Below are positions 38,706 to 46,935 of a stretch of DNA of 49,186 bases, in pieces (position 1 is the first letter of the stretch; each line of letters begins with the position of its first letter). Both the position numbers and the translations under genes were made by a program. The DNA is from Minisyncoccota bacterium (GTDB taxonomy: Bacteria; Patescibacteriota; Minisyncoccia; UBA6257; 02-FULL-45-10c): contig JAQUPE010000005.1 in the NCBI GenBank assembly GCA_028716745.1, forward strand, positions 1 to 49,186, written 5' to 3'. The notes under the pieces are model-generated. The model saw only the letters and a list, made by a program, of their open reading frames with translations. It was not told where the DNA came from and searched no databases.

Positions 38706-40196
38706 ATGAGAAGATTTTTTGAAATGTTGCCGGGATTTCTTGCATGGGGAACTTTGATTCTTGCCGGTTTTTTGTCATGGAAAGAGCCGGTTTGGGTAGC
38801 TTTTTTTATAATTCTTTTTGACACATATTGGTTTTTCAGAACAGTCTATTTAACTATTATTTTGCGCTATTCATTTTCAAAAATGCGCCAAAATATGAAA
38901 ATTAATTGGATGGAAAAAATAGAACAGCTGGGAAGAAGCGATTGGAAAAATATCCATCATTTAATTATTTTGCCGATGTATAAAGAGCCGCATGAAGTGA
39001 TATGGGATTCTTTCAAGAGTTTGGAAAAGTGCAATTACGATAAAAGTAAATTTATTTTGGTCTTGGCGACCGAAGAAAGAGCCGGCAGCGAGCCGTTGGA
39101 AGCCGCAGAAAGAATTAAAAAAGAATTCTCCGGCCATTTTGAACAAATATTTATAACCAAGCATCCATCAGGACTGCCGGGTGAAATTCCAGGAAAAGGA
39201 TCGAATGAAACGTGGTCAATTCAGGAAATAAAGAAGGAGTTTATTGATAAGGCGAATATTCCTTATGAAAATATTTTAGTTTCTATTTTTGACGTTGATA
39301 CTCAGGTTTATCCCGAATATTTTGCTTGTCTGACATATAATTTTTTGACCTGTAAAAATCCTCAGCGATCGAGTTTTCAGCCAATCCCTGTTTTTGCAAA
39401 TAATTTTGACCAAGTTTCTCCATTTGCCAGGCTCGTTTCTTTTCAATCTACTTTTTGGCAGATGATGCGCCAGGTCCAGCCGGAACGGTTAACAACTTTT
39501 TCTTCCCATTCCATGCCATTTAAAGCGCTGGTAGAAATAGGGTATTGGCAAAAAGATATTGTTTCCGAAGATTCAAGGATTTTTTGGCAGTGTTATTTGC
39601 ACTACAATGGCAATTGGGAGGTAATTCCTCTTTTATATCCGATTTCAATGGATGCCAATGCCGCGCCTACTTTGCTTAAAAATTTGGTCAATATTTACAG
39701 GCAGCAAAGACGATGGGCGCATGGCGCGGAAAATACATCTTATATTTTAACCGGATTTTTTAAAAACAAATTTATACCAATTAAAAAGAAGCTTTATTGG
39801 GCATTTGAATTGCTGGAGGGCAATCATTCATGGGCGACCAGCTCTTTAATTATTGCGACTCTTGGCTGGCTGCCGACCTTGATAGGAAGCAATGATTTTA
39901 ATGTTACGGTTTTGTCTTATAAGCTTCCTCAGATTACAAGCACGATTATGACTATAGCGACTTTCGGTTTAATTAACTCGGCCATTTTAAGTTTGATTCT
40001 TTTATCATTCCACTTTCAAAAAATAAAAATAAAAAATTACATCCTTTATCTTTTGGAATGGATTTTAACGCCAGTTACTTTAGTTATATTCGGAGCTATC
40101 CCGGCCCTAGAGGCGCAAACGCGTTTAATGATTGGAGGAAAATATAAGTTGGGCTTCTGGGTAACTCCAAAAGATCGTTACGGTGTAAAAAGCTAA
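38706..40196 (+). CDS. Membrane glycosyltransferase, family 2 (processive type)
   Basis: 496 residues. Two N-terminal helices (about 8-50) precede a cytoplasmic GT-A domain with IILPMYKEP at the nucleotide-sugar strand, the metal-binding FDVDTQV (DxD) near 199-205, catalytic EDSR near 297-300 and the processive signature QQRRW near 337-341. At least three C-terminal helices follow (about 378-396, 415-440, 455-475). This is the cellulose/hyaluronan synthase-like plan, so it probably makes or extrudes a polysaccharide or glycolipid. TGTTATACT at 38672-38680 is an extended -10, giving a leader of about 20 nt. The glycan product is unknown; two more glycan enzymes lie at 47-48.6 kb. Confidence 0.87.
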   Translation: MRRFFEMLPGFLAWGTLILAGFLSWKEPVWVAFFIILFDTYWFFRTVYLTIILRYSFSKMRQNMKINWMEKIEQLGRSDWKNIHHLIILPMYKEPHEVIWDSFKSLEKCNYDKSKFILVLATEERAGSEPLEAAERIKKEFSGHFEQIFITKHPSGLPGEIPGKGSNETWSIQEIKKEFIDKANIPYENILVSIFDVDTQVYPEYFACLTYNFLTCKNPQRSSFQPIPVFANNFDQVSPFARLVSFQSTFWQMMRQVQPERLTTFSSHSMPFKALVEIGYWQKDIVSEDSRIFWQCYLHYNGNWEVIPLLYPISMDANAAPTLLKNLVNIYRQQRRWAHGAENTSYILTGFFKNKFIPIKKKLYWAFELLEGNHSWATSSLIIATLGWLPTLIGSNDFNVTVLSYKLPQITSTIMTIATFGLINSAILSLILLSFHFQKIKIKNYILYLLEWILTPVTLVIFGAIPALEAQTRLMIGGKYKLGFWVTPKDRYGVKS

Positions 40197-40200
40197 TATA

Positions 40201-41055
40201 TTAAATCGGCTTATAACCGTTTAAAAACTCCTTATAGGCCATTGGCTTTTTGCCATCCGGCTGTATTTGTAAAAGTTTTAAATTATTATTTTCCAGCTCC
40301 GCATCAAGAATTTTCAGGCGAATCCTTCCTTTTTTTGTTTCTATGTAAGTAAAAACTCCAGGATCGGGGTTTAACGCTTTTACCTTTCCAAATATTATTT
40401 TTGGAGAATCTTTTTTTAAATCTACCTCGCCATCTTTAGTGGAAAATTTTTGCGTGAAAGTTGCATCCGATTCGCTTTGGGTCTGAGGTTTTATTTTTCC
40501 GTTTAAATAATCCGGTAAAATTTTTACCAGTAAACCGCCCCCGAGATCTGCCAGCTTGGCGCTTAGTTCCGGATAATTTTCTCCGGCTATTTTTTGCTTA
40601 TTGCTGATTGCCAGTACCGGTCCATGATCAACTTTTTCATCAATTATAAAAATAGATACGCCGGTTTCTTCCTCTCCGTTCAAGATAGCGCTTTGTATAG
40701 GGGAAGAACCGCGATATTTGGGCAAAATAGAGGGATGGACGCCGATAGTCTTAAGATTAGGCATCTCCAATATTTCTTTGGATATTATCTTGGCATAGGC
40801 GGCAACGATAAAAACATCGGCGTTTATTTTCTTAAGATCGTCTTTTATATCGCTTAGTTTTTTAGGCTGAAGAATCTTAATATTCCAATTATTGGATATA
40901 GCAAGCTGTTTTACGGCCGGCGGAGTTATTATCTTTTTTCTTCCAACCGGTTCGTCGGGGTTGCAAACTATAGCCTCCGGCATATATCCGGCTTCAGTCA
41001 GTTTTTTTAATATGGTCGCCGCAAATTCCGGCGATCCGAAAAAGACATATTTCAT
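40201..41055 (-). CDS. fmt: Methionyl-tRNA formyltransferase, with altered catalytic Asn position
   Basis: Transfers formyl from 10-formyl-THF to initiator Met-tRNA. 284 residues: N-terminal Rossmann-like domain with VFFGSPEFAATIL, the active-site loop IGVHPSILPKYRGSSPIQSAIL near 104-125, and VDHGPVL near 144. The catalytic His and Asp are present, but the Asn of the usual I-N-V-H reads Gly (I-G-V-H). The C-terminal domain is short (E. coli 315 in total). The ATG lies one base after the def stop, so it is the last gene of a hypothetical-def-fmt operon, a common def-fmt pairing. Confidence 0.92.
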   Translation of the reverse strand: MKYVFFGSPEFAATILKKLTEAGYMPEAIVCNPDEPVGRKKIITPPAVKQLAISNNWNIKILQPKKLSDIKDDLKKINADVFIVAAYAKIISKEILEMPNLKTIGVHPSILPKYRGSSPIQSAILNGEEETGVSIFIIDEKVDHGPVLAISNKQKIAGENYPELSAKLADLGGGLLVKILPDYLNGKIKPQTQSESDATFTQKFSTKDGEVDLKKDSPKIIFGKVKALNPDPGVFTYIETKKGRIRLKILDAELENNNLKLLQIQPDGKKPMAYKEFLNGYKPI

Positions 41056-41056
41056 T

Positions 41057-41551
41057 TTATTTTTTTCTCGGTTCTTTGCGCTCTTTATAAAGTTCTATGG
41101 CTTTATCTGTAAAAATTATTCCGTTAAGATGGTCGCATTCATGCTGAAAAATTCTTCCCAGATATCCCCACGCTTTAATTTTCATTTTTTTGCCGTTTTG
41201 ATCCTGTCCGTCAATGGTGATTTTTTCCGGTCTTTCTACCGGGCCGAAAACTCCCGGCACGCTTAAGCATCCTTCCTCCATCACCGAGGTTTCTTTTGAA
41301 AAATTGGTAATTTTGGGATTAAAAAATGCATAAGTTTTATTATCCAGTCTTGCCACAAAAACTTTAATATCGAGACCTATTTGATTGGCGCTCAATCCGA
41401 CTCCTATGCCTTCTTTCATGACGGCGCGCATTGTTTTAACCAAATCTCGGATTTCTTTTTTGCTATATTTGGAAAAATCAAAATTGGACGTCTTGCGCCT
41501 TAAAAATTTTTCTTCTTTTTTATTATTTACGGTAAGAATTGGAGGATTCAT
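41057..41551 (-). CDS. def: Peptide deformylase
   Basis: Metalloenzyme removing formyl from nascent N-termini. 164 residues with all three motifs: GVGLSANQIG, EGCLSVPG (Cys metal ligand) and QHECDHLNG (HExxH-type ligands and catalytic Glu). Length is normal. Its start overlaps the end of the upstream hypothetical gene by 29 nt, and the fmt ATG follows its stop by one base, so all three genes are translationally linked. Confidence 0.97.
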   Translation of the reverse strand: MNPPILTVNNKKEEKFLRRKTSNFDFSKYSKKEIRDLVKTMRAVMKEGIGVGLSANQIGLDIKVFVARLDNKTYAFFNPKITNFSKETSVMEEGCLSVPGVFGPVERPEKITIDGQDQNGKKMKIKAWGYLGRIFQHECDHLNGIIFTDKAIELYKERKEPRKK

Positions 41552-41816
41552 CTTTTGATATTTTTAATATTTTCATAAAATACGCGCCCTTGTTGAATAC
41601 GTCTTTTCTTTCGGCAATTTTTTTTGCCAGATTGAGAAGCGAGTCTCCGCCGTATGTTTTTGCCAATTTCATATATAACGCCTTATGTTTGAAGTCTTCA
41701 AGTATTTCCGCCAGCATCAGTCCGGCTGACTGGTGGGACTGGAAAACCTTGGATTTTTTGCCCCTTTCAGCCAATGTCTTAAAGTAGTCTTTGCTTGCTT
41801 TTTCAAACTGTTCCAT
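41523..41816 (-). CDS. Hypothetical protein leading the def-fmt operon
   Basis: 97 residues, unrecognised, from the ATG at 41816 (MEQFEKASKDYFKTLAERGK). It is helical and lysine-rich with no membrane segment (GLMLAEILEDFKHKALYMKLAKTYG, LLNLAKKIAERKDVF). The open frame extends further upstream through the divergent gene, but a TATTAT box ends six bases before this ATG, which fixes the start. Overlap with def suggests coupled synthesis. Short proteins of this kind are seen near def or recombination genes in Patescibacteria as I recall, function unknown. Confidence 0.72.
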   Translation of the reverse strand: MEQFEKASKDYFKTLAERGKKSKVFQSHQSAGLMLAEILEDFKHKALYMKLAKTYGGDSLLNLAKKIAERKDVFNKGAYFMKILKISKDESSNSYRK

Positions 41817-41832
41817 ACTTGAATAATACAAT
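41817..41832. promoter_or_regulatory. 16-bp bidirectional leaderless promoter
   Basis: The whole gap between two divergent ATGs (41816 minus, 41833 plus). TATTAT on the minus strand (41828-41823) and AATAAT on the plus strand (41822-41827) occupy the same bases, ending six and five bases from their ATGs. Confidence 0.6.
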
Positions 41833-42399
41833 ATGCGCAGACGATTGTTTATAGCCGTCAATTTCCCCGAAAATATAAGGGAAAAGATCGAAAGAACAAC
41901 AGAAAACATCCCGGAAGTCCCAGGAATAAGATTTTCCAGCGAGGACAACTGGTATGTTACGGTTGTTTTTTTGGGAGAGCAAGAGGAAGAATTTATACCC
42001 GGAATAATCAATGCCATGAAAGACGCCGCGGGCGATTTTGCATCTCCCTTGGTTAAAATTACAAATATTGCCTATGGGCCGTCGGAGAAAGCGCCTCGCA
42101 TGATTTGGCTTAACGGCGATTCGGAATCTTCGGAAAAGTTATCTTTATTAAGAGATAAATTAAATGATGAATTATTTAACAATAAAATCAGGTTCAAGCA
42201 GGAAATGAGGTCTTTTAAAACCCATATTACATTGGCAAGAATACAGGGAGTTCAAGATGGGGATCTGCCTTCATTTGAAAATATAAAAGGATTTCCATTT
42301 TCTTTTCAGCCCCAATCGCTTGATTTGATGGAATCTTCCTTGTCGCATTCCGGAGCTGAATATGCGGTTTTACAAAAAGTTGATTTTAAGCAAGAATAA
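41833..42399 (+). CDS. thpR: 2H phosphoesterase, RNA 2',3'-cyclic phosphodiesterase-like (ThpR family)
   Basis: 188 residues of the LigT/ThpR 2H family, which open 2',3'-cyclic phosphates. The start MRRRLFIAVNFPENIREKI matches the family. The second signature is intact (THITLAR, His130). In the first signature the catalytic His is replaced by Tyr41: NWYVTVVFLG instead of NWHxTxxFLG. The fold is complete, so it may bind without cutting, or cut differently. The ATG is set by the compressed divergent promoter. The S41 protease follows at once. Confidence 0.85.
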   Translation: MRRRLFIAVNFPENIREKIERTTENIPEVPGIRFSSEDNWYVTVVFLGEQEEEFIPGIINAMKDAAGDFASPLVKITNIAYGPSEKAPRMIWLNGDSESSEKLSLLRDKLNDELFNNKIRFKQEMRSFKTHITLARIQGVQDGDLPSFENIKGFPFSFQPQSLDLMESSLSHSGAEYAVLQKVDFKQE

Positions 42400-42403
42400 A
42401 AAG

Positions 42404-43690
42404 ATGAAATCTTTATTGAAGAAAACAGTGGATTTTTTCTCGAAAAAAAGAAAAGAGATATTTTTGATTGTTGCCGGCATTATTTTTGTGGTTGCCATCG
42501 GATTGTCATACTATACCGGCTATAAATTAGGCTTTAGTAATCCGCAGACAATTTTAGTTAAAGGAGTAAGCAGCGAAACAGTTGATTCAAAAGATGCGCC
42601 TGAAGATATAGATTTTAGCGTTTTTTGGCAGGTGTGGCAGAAAATAAAAGATGAACATATAAAAGGCGACAAGATTGCAGATCAAGATATGCTTTACGGC
42701 GCAATGAAAGGACTGGTGGATTCGTTGGGCGATCCAAATACGATGTTTTTTAAACCGGACGATTCCAAGAAATTTGAAGAAGATGTCGAGGGAAGCTTTG
42801 GCGGAGTTGGAATGGAATTGGGAATGAAGGGAGAGGATATTGTTGTAATAGCCCCTCTGGAAGATAGTCCTGCGGCGAAGGCAGGTATTTTGGCCGGTGA
42901 TAAAATTTTGGAAGTTGATAAAAAAAGCATTTATGGAATTGATGTATACGAGGCGGTTAAAAAAATCAGGGGAGATATAGGAACAAGCGTGGAGATAACT
43001 ATTATACGCAACGGAGAACAGAAGCCGAGGGAATTTAATATCGTCAGAGAACGCATAGAGGCGCCTACGTTAAAAATGGAAATGAAAGACGGCGACATTG
43101 CTCATCTTCAATTGTTCAGTTTTAATGAAAACGCGCCGTTCTTGTTTTATAAATCTGCTTTGACTTTGGCAGTGGGAAATACAAAGGGATTAGTTTTAGA
43201 CTTGAGAAATAATCCGGGCGGATTTTTGGAAGTAGCAGTAAATCTTGCCGGATGGTTTTTGGATAAAGGAGATTTGGTAGTTACGGAGAAGTTTAGAAGC
43301 GGGAAAGAAACGCCGTTTTATGCAAATGGACTGGCCGCTTTTAAGGATTTGCCGGTAGTTATTTTGATGAATAAGGGATCGGCTTCCGCTTCTGAAATTT
43401 TAGCCGGAGCGTTAAGGGTTAAGCGCAATGTTAAGCTGATTGGCGAGAATAGCTTTGGAAAAGGCACGGTTCAGGAATTGCAGGCGTTAAAGGACGGATC
43501 AAAAATAAAAATAACTATTGCCCAGTGGCTTTTGCCTGACGGAAAAGTTATAGATGAAAAAGGAATCGTTCCGGACATAGAAGTGAAATTAACGGAGAAA
43601 GACGTGGCGGCGAAAAAAGATCCCCAGCTGGATAGGGCAATAGAAGAATTAAATAAGATTATAGAGAGTAAAAAGTCTGTTGCCGGTTAA
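42404..43690 (+). CDS. S41 C-terminal processing peptidase (CtpA-like) with PDZ domain
   Basis: 428 residues from ATG 42404; an in-frame ATG at 42362 would overlap thpR and give an odd basic extension. An N-terminal helix (about 20-42, IFLIVAGIIFVVAIGLSYYTGY) anchors it, with the rest outside. A helical cap and PDZ domain (about 110-200, SFGGVGMELGMKGEDIVVIAPLEDSPAAKAGI) come next. The protease core has GLVLDLRNNPGG, the catalytic Ser in NKGSASASEI (about 324-332) and Lys in NSFGKGTVQEL (about 353). Such enzymes trim C-termini of secreted or membrane proteins. A terminator shared with rpmA follows. Confidence 0.95.
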   Translation: MKSLLKKTVDFFSKKRKEIFLIVAGIIFVVAIGLSYYTGYKLGFSNPQTILVKGVSSETVDSKDAPEDIDFSVFWQVWQKIKDEHIKGDKIADQDMLYGAMKGLVDSLGDPNTMFFKPDDSKKFEEDVEGSFGGVGMELGMKGEDIVVIAPLEDSPAAKAGILAGDKILEVDKKSIYGIDVYEAVKKIRGDIGTSVEITIIRNGEQKPREFNIVRERIEAPTLKMEMKDGDIAHLQLFSFNENAPFLFYKSALTLAVGNTKGLVLDLRNNPGGFLEVAVNLAGWFLDKGDLVVTEKFRSGKETPFYANGLAAFKDLPVVILMNKGSASASEILAGALRVKRNVKLIGENSFGKGTVQELQALKDGSKIKITIAQWLLPDGKVIDEKGIVPDIEVKLTEKDVAAKKDPQLDRAIEELNKIIESKKSVAG

Positions 43691-43692
43691 TT

Positions 43693-43722
43693 AAAAAATA
43701 TCCCCGTAAGGGGATATTTTTT
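43693..43722. terminator. Bidirectional terminator between the S41 protease and rpmA
   Basis: A 13-bp perfect stem (43693-43705 with 43710-43722) with GTAA tetraloop. It overlaps the rpmA stop. Confidence 0.88.
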
Positions 43723-43999
43723 ATTCAGTTACTACATCAACGGTTTTTACATAGCGGACTATTCTGTCAAAGCGGGTTTTCTTGGTTGAGCGGAATTTTA
43801 CTTTTCCGTCTTTCATTGCATATATTGTGTCATCGGCTCCTATCTTAACGTTTCTTCCGGCTAAATATTTAGATCCTCTTTGGCGGATGATAATTTGGCC
43901 GGCCTTGATAGGCTGTCCGTCTTGTTTTTTTACTCCAAGCCTTTGAGCTCTGGATTCGCGCGCGTTTTTAGTAGTTCCTAGTGATTTTGTATGTGCCAT
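43721..43999 (-). CDS. rpmA: 50S ribosomal protein L27
   Basis: 92 residues. L27 lies near the peptidyl transferase centre. The start [25 protein letters not shown] differs from the usual AHKKxxGSSxNGRDS, but the rest ([42 protein letters not shown]) is typical. There is no Firmicutes-type cleavable extension. It stands alone here; rplU, the usual neighbour, is not adjacent. Confidence 0.97.
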   Translation of the reverse strand: MAHTKSLGTTKNARESRAQRLGVKKQDGQPIKAGQIIIRQRGSKYLAGRNVKIGADDTIYAMKDGKVKFRSTKKTRFDRIVRYVKTVDVVTE

Positions 44000-44062
44000 A
44001 TCTGTATGTTGGGCAGTTCTTGCCTCGTTTTAATTGTTTTTAAATTATATTAAAATAAGGAA

Positions 44063-44215
44063 ATGATGTCAAACATTAGGGAATTTCTAAAAAAACGAGA
44101 AGTTATTTTATTCTTGCTCCTATTTTTAATCGGCTCCCTCAGTTTCGGACTTGGCTATCTGGCGGCGGGGGAATATAACAAATCACCAATCATTATTGAA
44201 AAATGCTCAAAATAA
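44063..44215 (+). CDS. Single-pass membrane mini-protein, 50 residues
   Basis: Starts MMSNIREFLKKREVILF and has one helix at about 14-35 (VILFLLLFLIGSLSFGLGYLAA). The external tail ends SPIIIEKCSK. AAGG lies just before the paired ATGs at 44063 and 44066. I recall similar short proteins ending PIIIEK in Parcubacteria, of unknown function. The stop is followed at once by the third palindromic element. Confidence 0.72.
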   Translation: MMSNIREFLKKREVILFLLLFLIGSLSFGLGYLAAGEYNKSPIIIEKCSK

Positions 44216-44259
44216 AACCTGTATATTATATGATAATTGTAACATATAGTATACAGGTT
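44216..44259 (+). repeat. 44-bp palindromic element, copy C
   Basis: The same 17-bp arms and 10-nt loop as copy B. The single G-T pair sits one position over. It starts directly after the stop of the mini-protein and is followed by TTTGAGGGGG. Confidence 0.85.
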
Positions 44260-44320
44260 TGAGGGGGAGGGAAAAGGAAAGAGAAAAGAGTAAAAAAGAA
44301 AAATAAAAAAGAGGGGAATT
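44260..44320. other. Polypurine tract
   Basis: About 60 bases almost free of pyrimidines on the plus strand; the first 29 are purines only. It lies between palindromic element C and a terminator. Confidence 0.7.
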
Positions 44321-44347
44321 AAAAACCTCCGCATCGCGGAGGTTTTT
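44321..44347. terminator. Bidirectional terminator
   Basis: AAAAACCTCCGC/GCGGAGGTTTTT (44321-44332 with 44336-44347). Confidence 0.88.
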
Positions 44348-44391
44348 AATTTTAGACGAAATTATTTCTTACAAAATCATTTCTTTCTAAA

Positions 44392-44790
44392 TTATTTCTT
44401 TGCTGCCGGCTGGGTTGTTTCTGGAGCTGCGGCAGATGGCTGTATTTTTCCTTCAATTGCCTGAACTATCGGGCTGTCGGACTCTATGCGAGACCAGAAC
44501 ACGATTTGTTCATCATTCAAGTACATCGGCTCTTTCGGCTTCCATACGGAGTTTGTGAATTTCTGAACTGCCAATCCGTCTTGAGTTTGCTGAATAAGGA
44601 AAATATTGGAAAGCTTCGGTCTCATGAAATTGGAAAATTCTCCGAAATAAATCTCTCCTGTGGAAAGATAAACTGCGGCATATTTCTTTTCTCCTCCGAA
44701 CATTCCCGCCTTATTTATTATTATTGCTATTATGACGGCTGCGATTATGATAACCGCTCCTAAAATAATAGAACGAACTTGTTTTGTCAT
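44392..44790 (-). CDS. Membrane-anchored small-domain protein
   Basis: 132 residues. One N-terminal helix (about 6-27, RSIILGAVIIIAAVIIAIII) precedes an external domain of about 80 residues (YAAVYLSTGEIYFGEFSNF, YLNDEQIVFWSRI). The tail is Ala/Pro-rich (PSAAAPETTQPAAKK). The YFGxF/L-type strand pattern is familiar from Patescibacteria proteins of unknown function. The leader is about 30 nt with TATAAT boxes upstream and no SD. It lies downstream of the S74 pseudopilin gene on the same strand, so it may be co-transcribed. Confidence 0.75.
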   Translation of the reverse strand: MTKQVRSIILGAVIIIAAVIIAIIINKAGMFGGEKKYAAVYLSTGEIYFGEFSNFMRPKLSNIFLIQQTQDGLAVQKFTNSVWKPKEPMYLNDEQIVFWSRIESDSPIVQAIEGKIQPSAAAPETTQPAAKK

Positions 44791-44841
44791 TTTTTTGTTT
44801 TTATTAAATCGACCTTGTTAAATTATAAATTGAATTATAAA

Positions 44842-46881
44842 TTATTTCAATTTTTCCTGACCGGACAGGTCTTCCAATGCCTTAATTCTGGATTCAAGAT
44901 TTACGATTTGTTTTTGCTGTTCTTTTACTGCCTCGGTTAAAATAGCTGTTAATCTGCCATAGCTGAAACCTGTAGCGTATCCAGGATTATCCTTATCCCA
45001 ATCAACTAGTTCCGGCAAAATTTTACCAACCTCTTCGGCGATAAATCCGATATCTTCTTTCTTGCTGTCTTTCCAATCATAACGTACGCCCTGTAATTTA
45101 TTAATTATTCCAAGTGCGCCGTCCAGCGGCCTGACATTTTCTTTCCAACGAATTGAAGAGGCATCAGCCCAGGTGTTTGTATCTTGGTTATAATATCCGC
45201 CGCCGGAAGCTTCCATCGTAAGCATGTAACTAGGATCTGTATTTCCAATTCCGACATAACCAGTTGATCCTTCTATAAATACTTTAGTGGATGCGTTGCT
45301 ATTAAAATAATAATTCATATAACCATCCGTATCTCTGCCATCGAACGTTGTTCTGACATCGTCAACTACCATGCGCATAAAGGTGCTGCCCGAAGAGTCG
45401 CCAGTTCGAAGCAATTTTATATCTCCATTAACCACCAATGTTGATGTTGGCGTTGTTGTTCCCATGCCAATACTGCCATCTGCTTTTATAACTAAGCCCA
45501 AAGTATCAGTCACTCCTCGTTGGAGCAGCCAGGTATCATCTGAATTTATCCAGGTTCGAGCCGTTGTCCCCGTTCCTCTATATAGAGCTATTCCTCCAAC
45601 ATTAGAGGGCGTTGATGTGATTTCTAATTTCCCATATACGGGAGCCGTTGTTCCAATGCCAATATTTCCGTTGGCTTTTACGGACATTCTTATTGTGTCG
45701 CTTGTTGCAAACTTTAAGTCTCCCGTTGCCGGTTCTATTCCCATTAAAATATCTCCGACTGCTGTTCCATCGACATAGTGACTTGCGTTGAGAATATAAG
45801 CTAATAATCCTGTTCTAATAGAATTATTATAAAAAGCAAATAATGGAGACTGGTTTGTTGTTCCATCAGCGGTGATATGTATTCCTTCTCCAATTGCAGA
45901 TGTTCTTAAATCTAATTTAGTAATTGGCGTAGTTGTTCCTATGCCAAGATTACCGCCAGTTATTCTCATTTTTTCTAAAGCATTTTCGACAAAAACAACC
46001 GGATAGTTAGCATTGTTACCATAAGCAACGACATTTCCGGAGCCAACCATGGCGACCATGCCTGCTTTGTTTAATCCAAATCTTGTGCTCGCAACTGCCG
46101 AGCCATATGCAGTCATTTGTCCCCAGCCAGTATCAGATTCTGCCTGTAGAACAGAAGCGCCGCCAGAGTTAGTCGATTGCATTTCAATATAATTATTTGT
46201 GGCAGCAGTATTATAGGTATGAAATTTATATCCCGGTATTGTCGTTCCAATGCCGATATTTCCATCAACAAAAACGTTTCCTGAAAAATATCCGTTTCTC
46301 CATTTATACGTTGCAATTCCAAGATCGTAGTTAGAGTTTGTTCCCGGCGTTAAGTTTGAATCAAAAGTGGCGGCGTTAACTTTTGCGGCTATAGAAACGA
46401 GTGATTTAGTGAAGGCAGCCGTGGCATTGGTAGAAGAGGCGTAGCTTATTCCTAAATCGATTTGGACGGCGTCATGCGCATATTCGGTGGCGACTTTCGT
46501 GAAATTTAATTTATCAACATAAACTTTATTATTTGTTAAAGGCTGGGCATTGCTGGATCCTCTTTTTAAATAAATTATTCCATTTGCTAAATAAATAATG
46601 GTCGGATCAACTGCCGAAGTCTGCATTCTTAAAGTCAAAGTTGTTGCAGAAGTGGAAGTGGCGATATCAATTGAGCTGGCGTCTCTTGTATATCTTTGAA
46701 TTGTTTGAGAAACAATATCTAATTGCTGTCTGACTTCTTTTGAAGCATTTTCTTTTACTTGAAATTTCTGGACGTTATTAAAAATCCCGCCCATAAATGC
46801 GCCGGTAATTCCAAGAATGGCGGTGTACATTAATATTTCTACTAAAACTACGCCCCTAACTCCTTTATTTTTAGATAACAT
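44842..46881 (-). CDS. Pseudopilin fused to tail-fibre-like repeats and an S74 intramolecular chaperone
   Basis: 679 residues. The start is prepilin-like: MLSKNKGVRG, then VVLVEILMYTAILGITGAF with Gly at -1 and Glu at +5. A pseudopilin-like region lies at about 40-150. At least five repeats then appear of the type G-N-I/L-G-I-G-T-T-x-P, common in trimeric tail fibres (about 210-560). The end carries a Peptidase_S74 chaperone domain (SSIRWKENVRPLDGAL, IGFIAEEVGKILPELV) and a coiled coil (EQQKQIVNLESRIKALEDL). In phages this domain trimerises the fibre and then cuts itself off. The product is probably a surface fibre anchored through a pilin helix. An extended -10 (TGTTATAAT) lies nine bases before the ATG. 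Confidence 0.88.
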   Translation of the reverse strand: MLSKNKGVRGVVLVEILMYTAILGITGAFMGGIFNNVQKFQVKENASKEVRQQLDIVSQTIQRYTRDASSIDIATSTSATTLTLRMQTSAVDPTIIYLANGIIYLKRGSSNAQPLTNNKVYVDKLNFTKVATEYAHDAVQIDLGISYASSTNATAAFTKSLVSIAAKVNAATFDSNLTPGTNSNYDLGIATYKWRNGYFSGNVFVDGNIGIGTTIPGYKFHTYNTAATNNYIEMQSTNSGGASVLQAESDTGWGQMTAYGSAVASTRFGLNKAGMVAMVGSGNVVAYGNNANYPVVFVENALEKMRITGGNLGIGTTTPITKLDLRTSAIGEGIHITADGTTNQSPLFAFYNNSIRTGLLAYILNASHYVDGTAVGDILMGIEPATGDLKFATSDTIRMSVKANGNIGIGTTAPVYGKLEITSTPSNVGGIALYRGTGTTARTWINSDDTWLLQRGVTDTLGLVIKADGSIGMGTTTPTSTLVVNGDIKLLRTGDSSGSTFMRMVVDDVRTTFDGRDTDGYMNYYFNSNASTKVFIEGSTGYVGIGNTDPSYMLTMEASGGGYYNQDTNTWADASSIRWKENVRPLDGALGIINKLQGVRYDWKDSKKEDIGFIAEEVGKILPELVDWDKDNPGYATGFSYGRLTAILTEAVKEQQKQIVNLESRIKALEDLSGQEKLK

Positions 46882-46935
46882 AATACCTATATTATAACAT
46901 ATTGATTTTACGAAAAAATCAGAATTGTTAAGATT

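Noticed and set aside
44842-46881. Prophage suggested by the tail-fibre repeats and the tyrosine recombinase
   Set aside because: No capsid, terminase, portal or lysis genes. The recombinase is 28 kb away and XerC/D-like, and the fibre protein has a pilin N-terminus.
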